64,000 nt of DNA from Haemonchus contortus (taxonomy: Eukaryota; Nematoda; Chromadorea; Rhabditida; Trichostrongylidae): the NCBI GenBank assembly GCA_000469685.2, contig LS997566.1, positions 33,127,303 through 33,191,302 on the forward strand. Direction: 5' to 3'. Below are positions 32,365 to 44,106 of the stretch, one piece after another (position 1 is the stretch's first letter; every line of letters begins with the position of its first letter). Position numbers and translations under genes: made by a program. The notes under the pieces were generated by a model. It had not been told where the DNA came from, did not search any database, and worked only from the letters and a program-made list of their open reading frames with translations.

Positions 32365-35300
32365 TTACGATGCATTGTTTATTGTCAATGAAAGGCTATG
32401 AGAAGCGAACAGCAGTGAAATCACTTGTGCTCGCTGTATTGCGTGAGTTACACATTCGGCGGGCAGAGAGGAGTGCTTGGGTTTTTGACACATAGTCCAT
32501 TTTTCGTGTTGCACGTGGAACCAGGGAACGTGGTGCAGTCGCTGTCGACCATACATGGACCAGATCCAACTTCATAGATCATGCCAAAGTAGGTCATGGC
32601 TGTGCTATAAAAACGAAAACTATAGCTGGAAATGATTTGGAATTGATTAATACAGCGATGTTCAGATAATGTACTATTTCAAGTGTTCAACGAAAACTCA
32701 GAGCTAACTGAATTTTGAACTGTACTAGACCTAGCTTGTTATGACTAAACTTATTGCTACAAATTAAGATAAAATGCTACGACTGAGTTCAGAGTGCAAC
32801 TTTCTCAGAAGGGCTGATCCGCATAATAGTTTGAAAGCTCGAAAATGGAAATGCAAGCGTTAAGTGAACCATCAAGGGTAGAAGAACAAAATAAAAAAAA
32901 GTACAAAAAAAGACGGCGTAGGTGAAGGAAGAACGTAAAAGGACATGAACTGACATTTTTTATAAATTCTTCATGTCACTCCAAGTCATGACATACCTTT
33001 ACTATCTTATTCAGTGCATGAATACCGCTTTGTGCGGATGAGAAGCACCGATGAAAAACGATGCCGTAAATTCGGAGCTTCCATTACAGCATTTTTACTC
33101 TTTTTTGTTCAGTGCTTATGAGATGATATTGATAATGCGTAAGTCACTAAAGCAAAACTCTTATAACATACGAGAGTAAGGAGGAAAAAAGAGAGGGACG
33201 AAGGAATGTTCTTAGAACTAATTATCATCTCTAGAGAAAATATATTCAAACCAACCAAACATCGAATGCGCAATACACCTGTTTTTGGCCATAGCACGTA
33301 TCGGTGCCCCCTATGCTAACAGCGTACCCCGAAACCAACTGAAAAACACACGTATTTGCATATAAAAGAGTACTTAAGATAGGCTCACAGGTTGAACTCA
33401 CTTGAGAAAATACAGTGTAGTCAAAATTTGGGTCGTAGACGGCAGTGCTATTGATGAAGGCACCAAAGTCGTGATTGCCCCACCACAATTCAAATTCTGC
33501 TGCTATTGGGATAGGTGACAGCTTCCTAAATGATGAAAAGTTTTCCACGACCTTCTGTGCAAAATAAGCTTTTATACTGAGTATCCAGAAATATAAAACT
33601 TTTGTAGTTTAACGTATTCCAATTGCAGTAAATCTCGTCTTCTCAAATAACTCTACCATTTCATAAAGATAGAAAAGACATAAAAATAGTGTATCCAACA
33701 GGATTGAGCGTCGCTTGTTGATTGCAGACCATCATTGCGTACTCCTCAGCCTTGCACGAATAGTTCTAGAAAGGTTGTTCATCAGAGCTAAGTTTCTAAC
33801 AATCACTATGTTTCAGCAACAGCTATTGACCTCCGTGCATAGGCAACCGTAGCAATTCGGAGCATAACAGCAGCGTAGTTGTTTGTGGCACCGTGCAACA
33901 TGCACCACACTCAACAAATTTGAACTTGCGCAAAGGAGTTCAAACTTTCTAGTATTAATCAAATTCTGATGACAGGCTTACTTTTGGTTGTAGTTGCTGG
34001 TTCGTCTCTGAATGCGGTGCATATTACAGTACTGATGCCGAAGAACACCCACTCACCAGCTGATACATGTTCTGGCTTGGTGGATACCCAAATACTCCAG
34101 CTGTTGCGACTGTACGATAAGCGTTGGCCAGCATGACGGAAAGTTTTCGTTTTTCGGGCGTCATGGTAGTGCCGCTGATCATGCAATCAAATTCTGAAAT
34201 TTTTCTCTCATCGAGTAGCTCAATTTGTACAGTTTCTTTAAATTTTTAATAGAACTTCATGAACGAGGAATTGAGATTGTTGAGCAAAAGTTTTGCGAAT
34301 TGTTGGGAGCGTTTTCAAACCCATGTTAAGAAAGCAACACTGCTATTACGTTGTTGTGTTCATTCAGTGGGTACTCCCGCCAATGGAACTGTTGCAGAGC
34401 TGCACCTAATTTGAATGCCAAGTAGTAGTAATCGCCATCTATCGATGCGCAGGATAGAATGCTATAAATTCTAACCAAGCCCCATATTAATTTTACTGAT
34501 CAACCATTGCCATTTCATGGGGTCACTATTTGATTTCTTCCACTTACGACCAAAACTTCATTTCCTTCCAATCGAAATTCGGAGGCTCAATTCATGCAAG
34601 CCCACCAATAAACTACTTCTGACCATGCTGCTCTATATTCTTGAGGAACTAGGCATTTTTGGTGAATCCAAGTCTAAGGCACTATGACCAAGATATAATA
34701 TTTTAGCACCAGGACTTTCGAAGAAAACAGAATAAGTGGGAACGAGAGCCATCAGACAAGTATGTATTCGTTTTATGGTGAGCCATGTTAGATAATTCAC
34801 TTTGAGCTACTCGTACAATTTTTGCCATTTGGCATTTCCACATATTCCAGATTCTTTAACAGGACTCGGCTCAGTACTTGCATGAAAACTTATCGTGAAA
34901 TAGGGCGTTAATAAGCCTGATCAATACTGACCGTTAGCTAAATAGTCATGTGACAACAAGGACAGCACAACCTTCACAGCTCGAGACTATTGCAACGATA
35001 GCATTTTTTAACAAGACACATGATCTATGCATTAGCCAGTCGTCAACACTCATGCTCCTGGTATGCCAATGTTTTAGTGTGGTTGAATTACTTCCCATTG
35101 ATGACCTTCTAGCGGCCGGAAGCCTCTGACAGTTTAGTACTTTTTAGTGTGGCACCAACGACAGGTTCTTTCTGGAGCTTTGTTAGAAAGTCATCTTGCC
35201 CATAAAACTACTCACCATGTTGAACAGCTTGCGTTGTTAATTCAGCATGCGCTGGAGCCACCGAAGACACGGAAACCTGCATAGTTAAATCAACCAATTT

Positions 35301-35702
35301 ACTTGGAAAGTGAAAACGCAAAAGGACTGACCGCGACAGCAAATAATACACTGCACAGGAACATTTCGATGCTTTCCTACGATCATCACAGTGACCTATG
35401 TCTCTTAAATATGCCTTGATTTGTAAAGAGTAGAGACACGTAATCATTCATTTTATTGCCAGCATGATTATCTCATGTAACACACTGCAAAATTGACGTG
35501 GCAAAATATTTTCATTGCTCAGAAAATTTCGATATTTTTGCGAAGTCACAATAGTTTCCTAGTTTTTTCTTAGATTCGCTCGAGATTGAACGTGAACTTT
35601 ATTAAAAGGCCACTCAACGTGATCAATACCATAACCTTCTATAGCCACATGCTCCAAATTGATGTGGCAAATAGGTAGATGAACAAAAACCTTTGGTTTT
35701 CT
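32365..35702. repeat. Palindrome 1, left arm
   Basis: About 3.3-kb arm carrying ASP copy 1, inverted relative to 36065-39380. Introns, exons, 5' flanks and 3' ends are all mirrored. The left arm has about 30 bp (near 35596-35630) that the right arm lacks. Confidence 0.92.
32448..35364 (-). CDS. ASP/SCP-TAPS (CAP domain) secreted protein, copy 1
   Basis: Secreted single-domain CAP protein of the Ancylostoma-secreted-protein type; such proteins are released by parasitic strongylids at the host interface, with mostly unknown activities. Exons: 35364-35332, 35276-35216, 34193-34057, 33765-33700, 33554-33402, 33338-33256, 32604-32448; 229 aa. Seen: signal peptide MFLCSVLFAVAVSVSSVAPAHA; helix-1 motif MLANAYR (residues 52-58) where CAP proteins usually have LHNxxR; MYQLNYSCKAEEYA; FSQLVSG (148-154) in place of HFTQxVW; IYEVGSGPC and a Cys-rich hinge CTTFPGSTCNTKNGLCV. 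The usual CAP-cavity His residues are therefore missing. Donor of exon 4 (CCT|GTTGGA) is weak but is the only one that keeps frame. AATAAA lies 65 bp past the stop (32378-32383, minus). Confidence 0.85.
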
Positions 35703-36064
35703 CCTTGTACCCAGGTCATTGCAAGCATTGTGACAGTTTTCGATGGCCAACCAGACAATACAGACACCTTCTGAGCGTTACAGTACCACCTAATATATAA
35801 TTTTCAAACATTCAAATGTTGGTGTTTATGAGAGCGCTAGTTCGGGATATCACACTCTTTTATGCTACAGCACTTTCTTTACGGAATTTATATATATTCT
35901 ATGGAAACCTCGCAGCCATCAAACGACACTCACTGTTTCGCTTCAAACGAAACTGACGTCGCCGTTCCACGAAACCCTCAATGGAAACGACAGTCTCCTC
36001 ATGGAAGACAGGAAAGGAAAAAGGTGAAGCCAAAAAACCGCTGCAGAATCTACTGTAGTTACCG
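35703..36064. repeat. Spacer of palindrome 1
   Basis: 362-bp unique centre between the arms, lying between the two divergent ASP starts and so part of their shared upstream region. It reappears in reverse-complement orientation as the spacer of palindrome 2 (47441-47803). It contains an AT-rich TATATATATTC near 35887 and no convincing gene. Confidence 0.85.
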
Positions 36065-39000
36065 AAGAAAACCGAAGGTTTTTGTTCATTTACGTGTTTT
36101 GCCACATCAATTTGGAGCATGTGGCTATAGAAGGTTATGGTATCACGTTCAATCTCGAGCGAATCCAAGAAAAAACTAGGAAACTATTGTGACTTCGCAA
36201 AAATATCAAAATTTTCTGAGCAATGAAAATATTTTGCCACGTCAATTTTGCAGTGTGTTACATGAGATAATCATGCTGGCAATAAAATGAATGATTACGT
36301 GTCTCTACTCTTTACAAATCAAGGCATATTTAAGAGACATAGGTCACTGTGATGATCGTAGGAAAGCATCGAAATGTTCCTGTGCAGTGTATTATTTGCT
36401 GTCGCGGTCAGTCCTTTTGCGTTTTCACTTTCCAAGTAAATTGGTTGATTTAACTATGCAGGTTTCCGTGTCTTCGGTGGCTCCAGCGCATGCTGAATTA
36501 ACAACGCAAGCTGTTCAACATGGTGAGTAGTTTTATGGGCAAGATGTCTTTCTAACAAAGCTCCAGAAAGAACCTGTCGTTGGTGCCACACTAAAAAGTA
36601 CTAAACTGTCAGAGGCTTCCGGCCGCTAGAAGGTCATCAATGGGAAGTAATTCAACCACACTAAAACATTGGCATACCAGGAGCATGAGTGTTGACGACT
36701 GGGTAATGCATAGATCAAGTGTCTTGTTAAAGAGCGCTATCGTTGCAATAGTCTCGAGCTGTGAAGGTTGTGCAGTCCTTGTTGTTACATGACTATTTAG
36801 CTAACGGTCAGTATTGATCACGCTTATTAACGCCCTATTTCACGATAAGTTTTCATGCAAGTACTGAGCCGAGTCCTGTTAAAGAATCTGGAATATGTGG
36901 AAATGCCAAATGGCAAAAATTGTACGAGTAGCTCAAAGTGAATTATCTAACATGGCTCACCATAAAACGAATACATACTTGTCTGATGGCTCTCGTTCCC
37001 ACTTATTCTGTTTTCTTCGAAAGTCCTGGTGCTAAAATATAATATCTTGGTCATAGTGCCTTAGACTTGGATTCACCAAAAATGCCTAGCTCCTCAAGAA
37101 TATAGAGCAGCATGGTCAGAAGTAGTTTATTGGTGGGGCTTGCATGAATTGAGCCTCCAAATTTCGATTGGAAGCAAATGAAATTTTGGTCGTGAGTGGA
37201 AGAAATCAAATAGTGACCCCAAGAAATGGCAATGGTTGATCAGTAAAATTAATATGGGGCTTGGCTAGAATTTATAGCATTCTATCCTGCGCATCGATAG
37301 ATGGCGATTACTACTACTTGGCATTCAAATTAGGTGCAGCTCTGCAACAGTTCCATTGGCGGGAGTACCCACTGAATGAACACAACAACGTAATAGCAGT
37401 GTTGCTTTCTTAACATGGGTTTGAAAACGCTCCCAACAATTCGCAAAACTTTTGCTCAACAATCTCAATTCCTCGTTCATGAAGTTCTATTAAAAATTTA
37501 AAGAAACTGTACAAATTGAGCTACTCGATGAGAGAAAAATTTCAGAATTTGATTGCATGATCAGCGGCACTACCATGACGCCCGAAAAACGAAAACTTTC
37601 CGTCATGCTGGCCAACGCTTATCGTACAGTCGCAACAGCTGGAGTATTTGGGTATCCACCAAGCCAGAACATGTATCAGCTGGTGAGTGGGTGTTCTTCG
37701 GCATCAGTACTGTAATATGCACCGCATTCAGAGACGAACCAGCAACTACAACCAAAAGTAAACCTGTCATCAGAATTTGATTAATACCAGAAAGTTTGAA
37801 CTCCTTTGCGCAAGTTCAAATTTGTTGAGTGTGGTGCATGTTGCACGGTGCCACAAACAACTACGCTGCTGTTATGCTCCGAATTGCTACGGTTGCCTAT
37901 GCACGGACGTCAATAGCTGTTGCTGAAACATAGTGATTGTTAGAAACTTAGCTCTGATGATCAACCTTTCTAGAACTATTCGTGCAAGGCTGAGGAGTAC
38001 GCAATGATGGTCTGCAATCAACAAGCGACGCTCAATCCTGTTGGGTACACTATTTTTATATCTTTTCTATCTTTATGAAATGGTAGAGTTATTCGAAAAG
38101 ACGAGATCTACTGCAATCGGAATACGTTGAACTACAAAAGTTTTATATTCCTGGATACTCAGTATCAAAGCTTATTTAGCACAGAAGGTCGTGGAAAACT
38201 TTTCATCATTTAGGAAGCTGTCACCTATCCCAATAGCAGCAGAATTTGAATTGTGGTGGGGCAATCACGACTTTGGTGCCTTCATCAATAGCACTGCCGT
38301 CTACGACCCAAATTTTGACTACACTGTATTTTCTCAAGTGAGTTCAACCTATCTTAAGTACTCTTTTATATGCAAATACGTGTGTTTTTCAGTTGGTTTC
38401 GGGGTACGCTGTTAGCATAGGGGGCACCGATACGTGCTATGGCCAAAAACAGGTGTATTGCGCATTCGATGTTTGGTTGGTTTGAATATATTTTCTCTAG
38501 AGATGATAATTAGTTCTAAGAACATTCCTTCGTCCCTCTCTTTTTTCCTCCTTACTCTCGTATCTTATAAGAGTTTTGCTCTGGTGACTTACGCATCATC
38601 AATATCATCTCATAAGCACTGAAAAAAGAGTAAAAATGCTGTAATGGAAGCTCCGAGTGTACGGCATCGCTTCCCATCCGCACAAAGCAGTATCCATGCA
38701 CTGAGTAAGATAGTAGGGGTAAGTCATGATTTGTAGTGACATGGAGAATTTATAAAAAATGTCAGTTCATGTCCGTTTACGTTCTCCCTTCACCTACGCT
38801 GTCTTTTTTGTACCTTTTTTTATTTTGTTCCTCTACCCTTGATGGTTCACTTAACGCTTGCATTTCCATTTTCGAGCTTTCAAACTATTATGCGGATCAG
38901 CCCTTCTGAGAAAGTTGCACTCTGAACTCAGTCGTAGCATTTTATCTTAACTATGTAGCAATGAGCTTGGTCATAACGAGCTAGGTCTAGTACAGTTCAA

Positions 39001-39380
39001 AATTCAGTTAGCTCTGAGTTTTCGTTGAACACTTGAAATCGTACATTATCTGAACATCGCTGTATCAATCAATTCCAAATCATTTCCAGCGATAGTTTTC
39101 GTTTTTATAGCACAGCCATGACTTACTTCGGCATGATCTATGAAGTTGGATCTGGTCCATGTATGGTCGACAGCGACTGCACCACGTTCCCTGGTTCCAC
39201 GTGCAACACGAAAAATGGACTATGTGTCAAAAACCCAAGCACTCCTCTCTGCCCGCCGAATGTGTAACTCACGCAATACAGCGAGCACAAGCGATTTCAC
39301 TGCTGTTCGCTTCTCATAACCATTTCATTGACAATAAACAATGCATCGTAAGGAAATACGTTCTTTTGTGATTTTCCATG
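36065..39380. repeat. Palindrome 1, right arm
   Basis: Inverted copy of the left arm, carrying ASP copy 2. It has private small deletions: seven bases in the fifth ASP intron near 38348, and about 19 bases near 38668. Confidence 0.92.
36374..39267 (+). CDS. ASP/SCP-TAPS (CAP domain) secreted protein, copy 2
   Basis: Exons: 36374-36406, 36462-36522, 37546-37682, 37974-38039, 38185-38337, 38393-38475, 39111-39267; 690 coding bases, 229 aa. The product is essentially that of copy 1, including Gly161 in SIGGTD (exon 6). The ATG was chosen because it opens a signal peptide in all four copies. The coding frame is intact despite intronic deletions. It is head-to-head with copy 1, ATGs 1010 bp apart, so the two may share a bidirectional regulatory region. 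Poly(A) signal AATAAA at 39333-39338. Introns 2 (about 1 kb) and 6 (about 635 bp) are large. Confidence 0.85.
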
Positions 39381-39540
39381 TCAGGAGCAAGATAAACCTT
39401 GAAAGGTTCTAAAAATTATGGCGAGCGGATCATCGAGGATCGTGTGTAGATGCTGGCGGAAAGCCATAATACCTGATGAAGGCAGAAATTTCGTTCATAT
39501 TCGGCGTACAGCACACCATTACAACGTGGCAAAATTTGAA
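39381..39540 (+). repeat. 3' flank of ASP copy 2, rearranged
   Basis: It matches parts of the flanks of copies 1 and 3 (GATCGTGTGTAGATGCTGGC; GGCAGAAATTTCGT) but has lost most of the conserved 37-codon terminal frame. Similarity stops near 39515. Confidence 0.6.
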
Positions 39541-40450
39541 GACTGCTGGCAACCTCATACTCATTCGGCAAATGATTCACCACGATAAGATGCCATTGCT
39601 TTGATCGAAGGAATCAAGCAGCACAGTCGACCTGTCATGATTAGTCTTCAGTCACTGGTGAATAACATAAAAGCGGTTTGTGCCAGCACCAAGTCGAAGA
39701 CGATCAGAATAACGTCACCCAGGAAGTTGAGAAACTTGAAAATCACTACCGTCATTTTAAATTCACATCATGGTGCCGATCAACGATTTATCGATGATTT
39801 AACGAGATCAACACGATCTTGAGCAAGACAGAAAGCAAAAGTGTTGATAATCATCTCCGCCTGCATCATTTTTACCCTTACTACGATAGACTCCGCCTAC
39901 TGTGAGCACCCTCACGACAATCACCTTAGGTTTACAGAGATACCTTGTAAGGAGACGGGGCTCACGTATATGTTGAAGAAAAAACTTATCGAGTCGTGCA
40001 GCAAAGCAACACGATTCGCACATGAATTGAGAATGTGTCCTTGGACCAAAATACTTGTAAGGATAATGTCAAAAACCGACTCTAACCAGGGAAGCTCCAC
40101 CTTGGAAAGCTGAATAGAGAATTGAGGCAGGTCATTCCGATCCTCTACCAAAGTTCAAACTTACAAAACAATTTTACAGTAACAGTAAAGATTTCTCCCA
40201 GTTTTGAAGCGCGTTCGAAACATTTTTTTACAGCAACCTTCGATGACCGATTGATCTTAACTGCTGCTCTGGAATAGATTGAATGTCAGATGGGCAATAA
40301 AGGTATCTAGCATCTTCTAGCAGGGAAAACTGCTATATGTGTGACAAACTCCACCATACCAAACTATCTTTTTCGAATGCGATTTCAGGGAATGGGAATT
40401 TCAATAAGCCTCCACCGCCTACAAGGGCCAAATTAGGAACCTGCAACTGC
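39541..40450. other. Region between palindromes, first part
   Basis: No firm gene. A plus-strand frame at 39841-40113 has a hydrophobic start and Cys-spaced tail (IPCKETGLTYML, ATRFAHELRMCPW). It lacks an ATG and has a stop just upstream, so it is at best an exon or fossil of a secreted-protein gene. Confidence 0.3.
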
Positions 40451-40451
40451 G

Positions 40452-40532
40452 CAGACCGGATTCCGTAAGGGAGCTGTCTTAGACCACATCCAAGCGGTCG
40501 CAATGGTCATCGAAGTGTATCGAGAATTCCAG
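40452..40532 (+). pseudogene. RTE-like LINE reverse transcriptase fragment
   Basis: A short plus-strand frame reads QTGFRKGAVLDHIQAVAMVI then EVYREFQ. It corresponds to the Q(A/T)GFRKG...DHI...LIEV.REY block of RTE-clade reverse transcriptases common in nematodes. The rest of the RT is not recognisable nearby. A fossil. Confidence 0.65.
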
Positions 40533-40849
40533 ACCGAGGGATCACAAGGGAAGCCATTTAGGAAGCCCAAACTAGTTGTCATGACTCATAACGACAATAA
40601 AAAACGGTTCTGTAGAGTTCTGGCTTGATGTTGTCAGCTCTTTGCGCAAATGCAACAATTGAAGTCTCGCCCAAATACCCACTTTCATGTCATTTCCGTC
40701 ATGGTGTTCTCCTACAACCTCTATTTCTCCTACTTTTAAGAAGCTATAATTTTATCGAAACCGCACTACTACCAGGATTGAATATTCTAGGCTCACGAAA
40801 ACAGTAGTTGTGAATTTAGTTCAAAAGTTTACCTCTCGCGCGCCCGCTT

Positions 40850-42042
40850 GAGAGGCGTCTGGTCCTGTAGCCTACCATCAGTGCTCCCATCCTGCCGATT
40901 GCACCTCCCATCAAGCTTGAATGCTCTAGGTCTGAGGGAACACTAGTTATTAATTTCCTGTCAAATACACTTACCGACACACACACGACAAACTACCAGG
41001 CACACTTAGCGAATTACATGCTAACCAGTCGGATCTCCCAACGCCGGCTCTCCTCCTTCTTGAGGCAAAGGAACTTCGCCCGGAAAACATCGAATAAATG
41101 AAGTTCTTCCTCCTTTTTTCTAGTTTATGTCGCTGTTTCGCTGGGCGTAAGTATAGACTATCAAATGTCTTCAAGATGTAGCTCTTTTTCTCCACGGATA
41201 CATCATTTAATGTGAATCCAACATTATTAGCGGTCGGATAAGTTTTGCCAAGAATGATATCACGGCAAAAAGAAACCGTGATCTTTCACCTAATCGCAAA
41301 CTTTGCTGGGTAGCGGTGTAGTCAAATAGCAAGAAGTGAACCAAATTCATTTCCTCATGATCACACCACTTAACCTTCTTGTCGAATGAAACATATCAAA
41401 AAGTCAAAGCTATATCGTGAATAACAAAGGCGCTAGGAGTTAATTGGTGAGTGAATCTTATTCTCTAAGGCCTCTTCTGTTGTCAGTGTTCCCATTCTGC
41501 CTCCTCCTATTGATTTTGCTATCCGAGTCTGAGGGATCAGGAGATATGGATTTCCACTCAAACATTTCTTTCGCGGAAACCCCGCAACTCGGGGGTCCGG
41601 CCCTACCAGTCACCATAAGTGTTCCCATCCTGCCGCCTGTACTCCTGCCAAGTTTGATACCTTAGGGCGAAATTGGCAATTCCGGCGCAAAACCCCGCCC
41701 TTGTGGGCGAAGTCTGGACCTGCCACCCAACATAGATGTTCCCATCCTGCCTCCAGTAACCTGCCATGTTTAAACGCTCTAGGTCAACGAGACATGAGTT
41801 ATGAATGCCCGCTTAAGCATTAATTTCGCACAAACTCCGTCCCCAGCTGGCGGAGTCTGGTCCTGCTACCTACCATAAGTGTTCTCATCCTGCCTCCTGT
41901 ACTCCTACCAAGTTTGAAAGATCTAGATCGACGGGGACAGGAGTTATGAATTTCCGGTCAGGCACACACACACAAACACACACTTAAACACACCGACAAA
42001 CCAACAGACACACTTAGCGAATTATATATAGTAGGATAGAGA
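40850..42042 (-). mobile_element. Helitron-like element with internal degenerate tandem repeats
   Basis: Read on the minus strand from 42042, the sequence starts TCTCTATCCTACTATATATA then ATTCGCTAAGTGTGTCTGTT, like the 5' end of a Helitron. A second copy of the CGCTAAGTGTG block lies near 41005. Between them lie diverged tandem units of about 130-160 bp (near 40850, 41450, 41600, 41710 and 41850). They share CATAAGTGTTCCCATCCTGC, CTCCTACCAAGTTTGA and GGAGTTATGAATTTCC. No Rep/helicase coding was seen, so this is a non-autonomous copy or fragment. Confidence 0.5.
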
Positions 42043-43525
42043 AATTATAGCCTTCCATGTACCTTATCAAAAAAAACTCTCTCAATATCCGCAATATCGC
42101 AATTTCAGATGCGGTTTTTTGCGGTCACAAGAACGGTCCCATCTACCAGATTTGCAGATCTGTAAGTTTTTTCAATAGCTGCAAGCTTAACTCTGCGCAC
42201 TTAGTTCATAACCTCTTCGAGACTCATATTCATTCTTGAAGCGTCACTAATGATATGAAAACCGATGTTGCTGGCTCCCATCTCCAAGTCTCTCTCCCTG
42301 ACGTACTCCTTGAACATTTCGCTTTCATACCCATGGAATGCTGGGGCGTAATTGCTAAGTTGGATCGTGTTGCACTTGATTGGGGTTGGGCCCCTTAAAC
42401 GTTGGTGCTACTTTAAGGACTATTGGAATTCCCGTCATTTGAATATGCTCTTTAAGAGCATAATTTAATGCGCTGCAGTTTGCCACACGTCCAGCGGATT
42501 TCCCTTGCGCATACCCTAACACAATATTTATTCAAGTCAGATTTCCAGCACGAACGTTATTCTGCTGCTATTTACGCGTTCTCGCAACAGTAATTGAAGA
42601 CATACACTGCCAATTTGGATGTCTTGTTCTTGTGTTTCTCACATCACGCAATTAGTATCCTTCGTTTTGTTCACGACCACATTCCTTTTGCTTACTGTAT
42701 CGTACTTTGCACTCAAGGTTAGATATGAATTTTTGTTCTTACTTCTGTTCCGATCATTTGCAGGATACGTTCGATCGTGGCATCGTAGTTTTTCTCATTT
42801 TACTATAACCTTTACAGTTCTAACAACATTTGACTGAATTTACTCAAAAACAGCTTTGCCCACATTGCATCTGTTATGGCGCGGGTGTATTGCATTGCTG
42901 AAGTCAATTGATTGAGCAACATACAGACAATGTCGTGCACGAATCCGTTTGATCTCGTTCGTTCTTGTCGAACCTTCTGAATTTACCGAATCTGGATACA
43001 CTTTATTGCCTTATTTCACCTCCTGGCCAAGCTGTCTTTCAACAGCCGATAAAGTCGTTACCGTAAGGTTCCCAGATTGATCTTCGGTGGTGTTACTAAT
43101 GTGACCTGCCCTGGTCGCTCCATTCAATTTTCCAAGACGGTGCTTCCGATAGTTGGCTTGAGAAGCGAGAAATAAATCATAAGCACTTTCGGCAGAGGAA
43201 CGACACATTAATACTTACTACGTATTAATACCTACTTGGAAACCGGTTTGCATCGCAAAAACGAGGGTGAGTGTTTCTCCAGCACATATGTGATCTCTGT
43301 GGCTTCTCTTACACATCTGTGAAATTTACATAGATCATTTTCAGGCTTTTGAACTTCCTGAAGGATGTTTTCCTATTACATTTCAATCTATTGTCATAGT
43401 CTGCTTTCTTGTAATTAATTGATGACTGCAGACTATTTCTGGCAAACTCCATCTGTTGTAAGCTTTTTTGATTAGATCGATGGTATTGTTGAGCTCTTCT
43501 TCCTAAACGTGACTACTATGGCAAG
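42043..43525. other. Region between palindromes, second part
   Basis: No gene can be supported. There is a hydrophobic plus-strand frame with a possible splice at 42619-42795, and a 65-codon minus-strand frame at 43011-43208 (YDLFLASQANYRKHRLGKL). Neither has family resemblance or supporting exons. Confidence 0.3.
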
Positions 43526-43979
43526 TAGCAAGTGAGTGATGTCGCCATGAATGTTCGCCCACATACGGTCATACGTTGTGCAAGGAGGAAACCGAGGGAG
43601 GTTCGGAGTAGTTGAAAGGGGAGAAGTAAGCGTGGTTCAGGAGCGATGAAGTTAACCAAGTAGTGAGACCGAAGAAACTTGTCTGCAAGGGCTAGCAGGA
43701 GGTCTGAGTTCGGGAAAACTTTGGATTTACGACTGAGCGCACTGGGCAGTTAATGTGCAATGCTGGACAACAATTTATCGCCGAATAATCAAGTCAGCCT
43801 TACACGACTTTGCCCTTGTTTCATTTCGAGAATATCCATTCTTAATGTATTAATTTTCAGGAGGCAACAATGGTGTGCTGTACGAAATTTCTGCCTTTAT
43901 CAGATATTATGGCTTTCCGCCAGCATCTACACACGATCCATGATGATCCAATCGCCACAATTCTTTAAACATTTCTGGG
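43526..43979. repeat. Outer flank repeat of ASP copy 3 (direct copy of 31793-32217)
   Basis: Same orientation and order as the flank of copy 1, with scattered substitutions and a small insertion near 43765. This direct relationship contrasts with the inverted relationship seen inside the palindromes. Confidence 0.6.
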
Positions 43980-44093
43980 TTACTCTTGCTTCACCGAGAA
44001 ACCCACCACATTGCCTCCTTTATCCTCTTCGACTTCGCTCACCACTCTCCACCTTTTTTGCTCAGATTTTGCGATAACCGCATTTGAATATTC
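43980..44093 (-). other. Conserved 37-codon terminal-exon-like frame downstream of ASP copy 3
   Basis: Same acceptor and length as at 32218-32331. The frame is open (EYSNAVIAKSEQKRWRVVSE, then VEEDKGGNVVGFSVKQE and stop). Differences from the copy 1 frame are all substitutions. Confidence 0.4.
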
Positions 44094-44106
44094 CTGACAT
44101 GGAAAA

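Noticed and set aside
35208..35447. 79-codon frame repeated in all four ASP units (also at 36291, 46976 and 48059)
   Set aside because: It runs through ASP exon 1, intron 1 and exon 2 in a frame different from exon 1. The spliced signal-peptide reading explains the conservation better.
39841..40113. Secreted-protein-like frame
   Set aside because: It begins at GTG with a stop just upstream and has no ATG before the middle, so it cannot stand as a gene.
42619..42795. Two-exon hydrophobic mini-gene (48 aa)
   Set aside because: The splice sites are acceptable, but there is no conserved motif and the product is too short to support.
43011..43208. 65-codon minus-strand frame (YDLFLASQANYRKHRLGKL)
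   Set aside because: Composition is protein-like, but a stop lies just upstream, no partner exons were found and no family was recognised.
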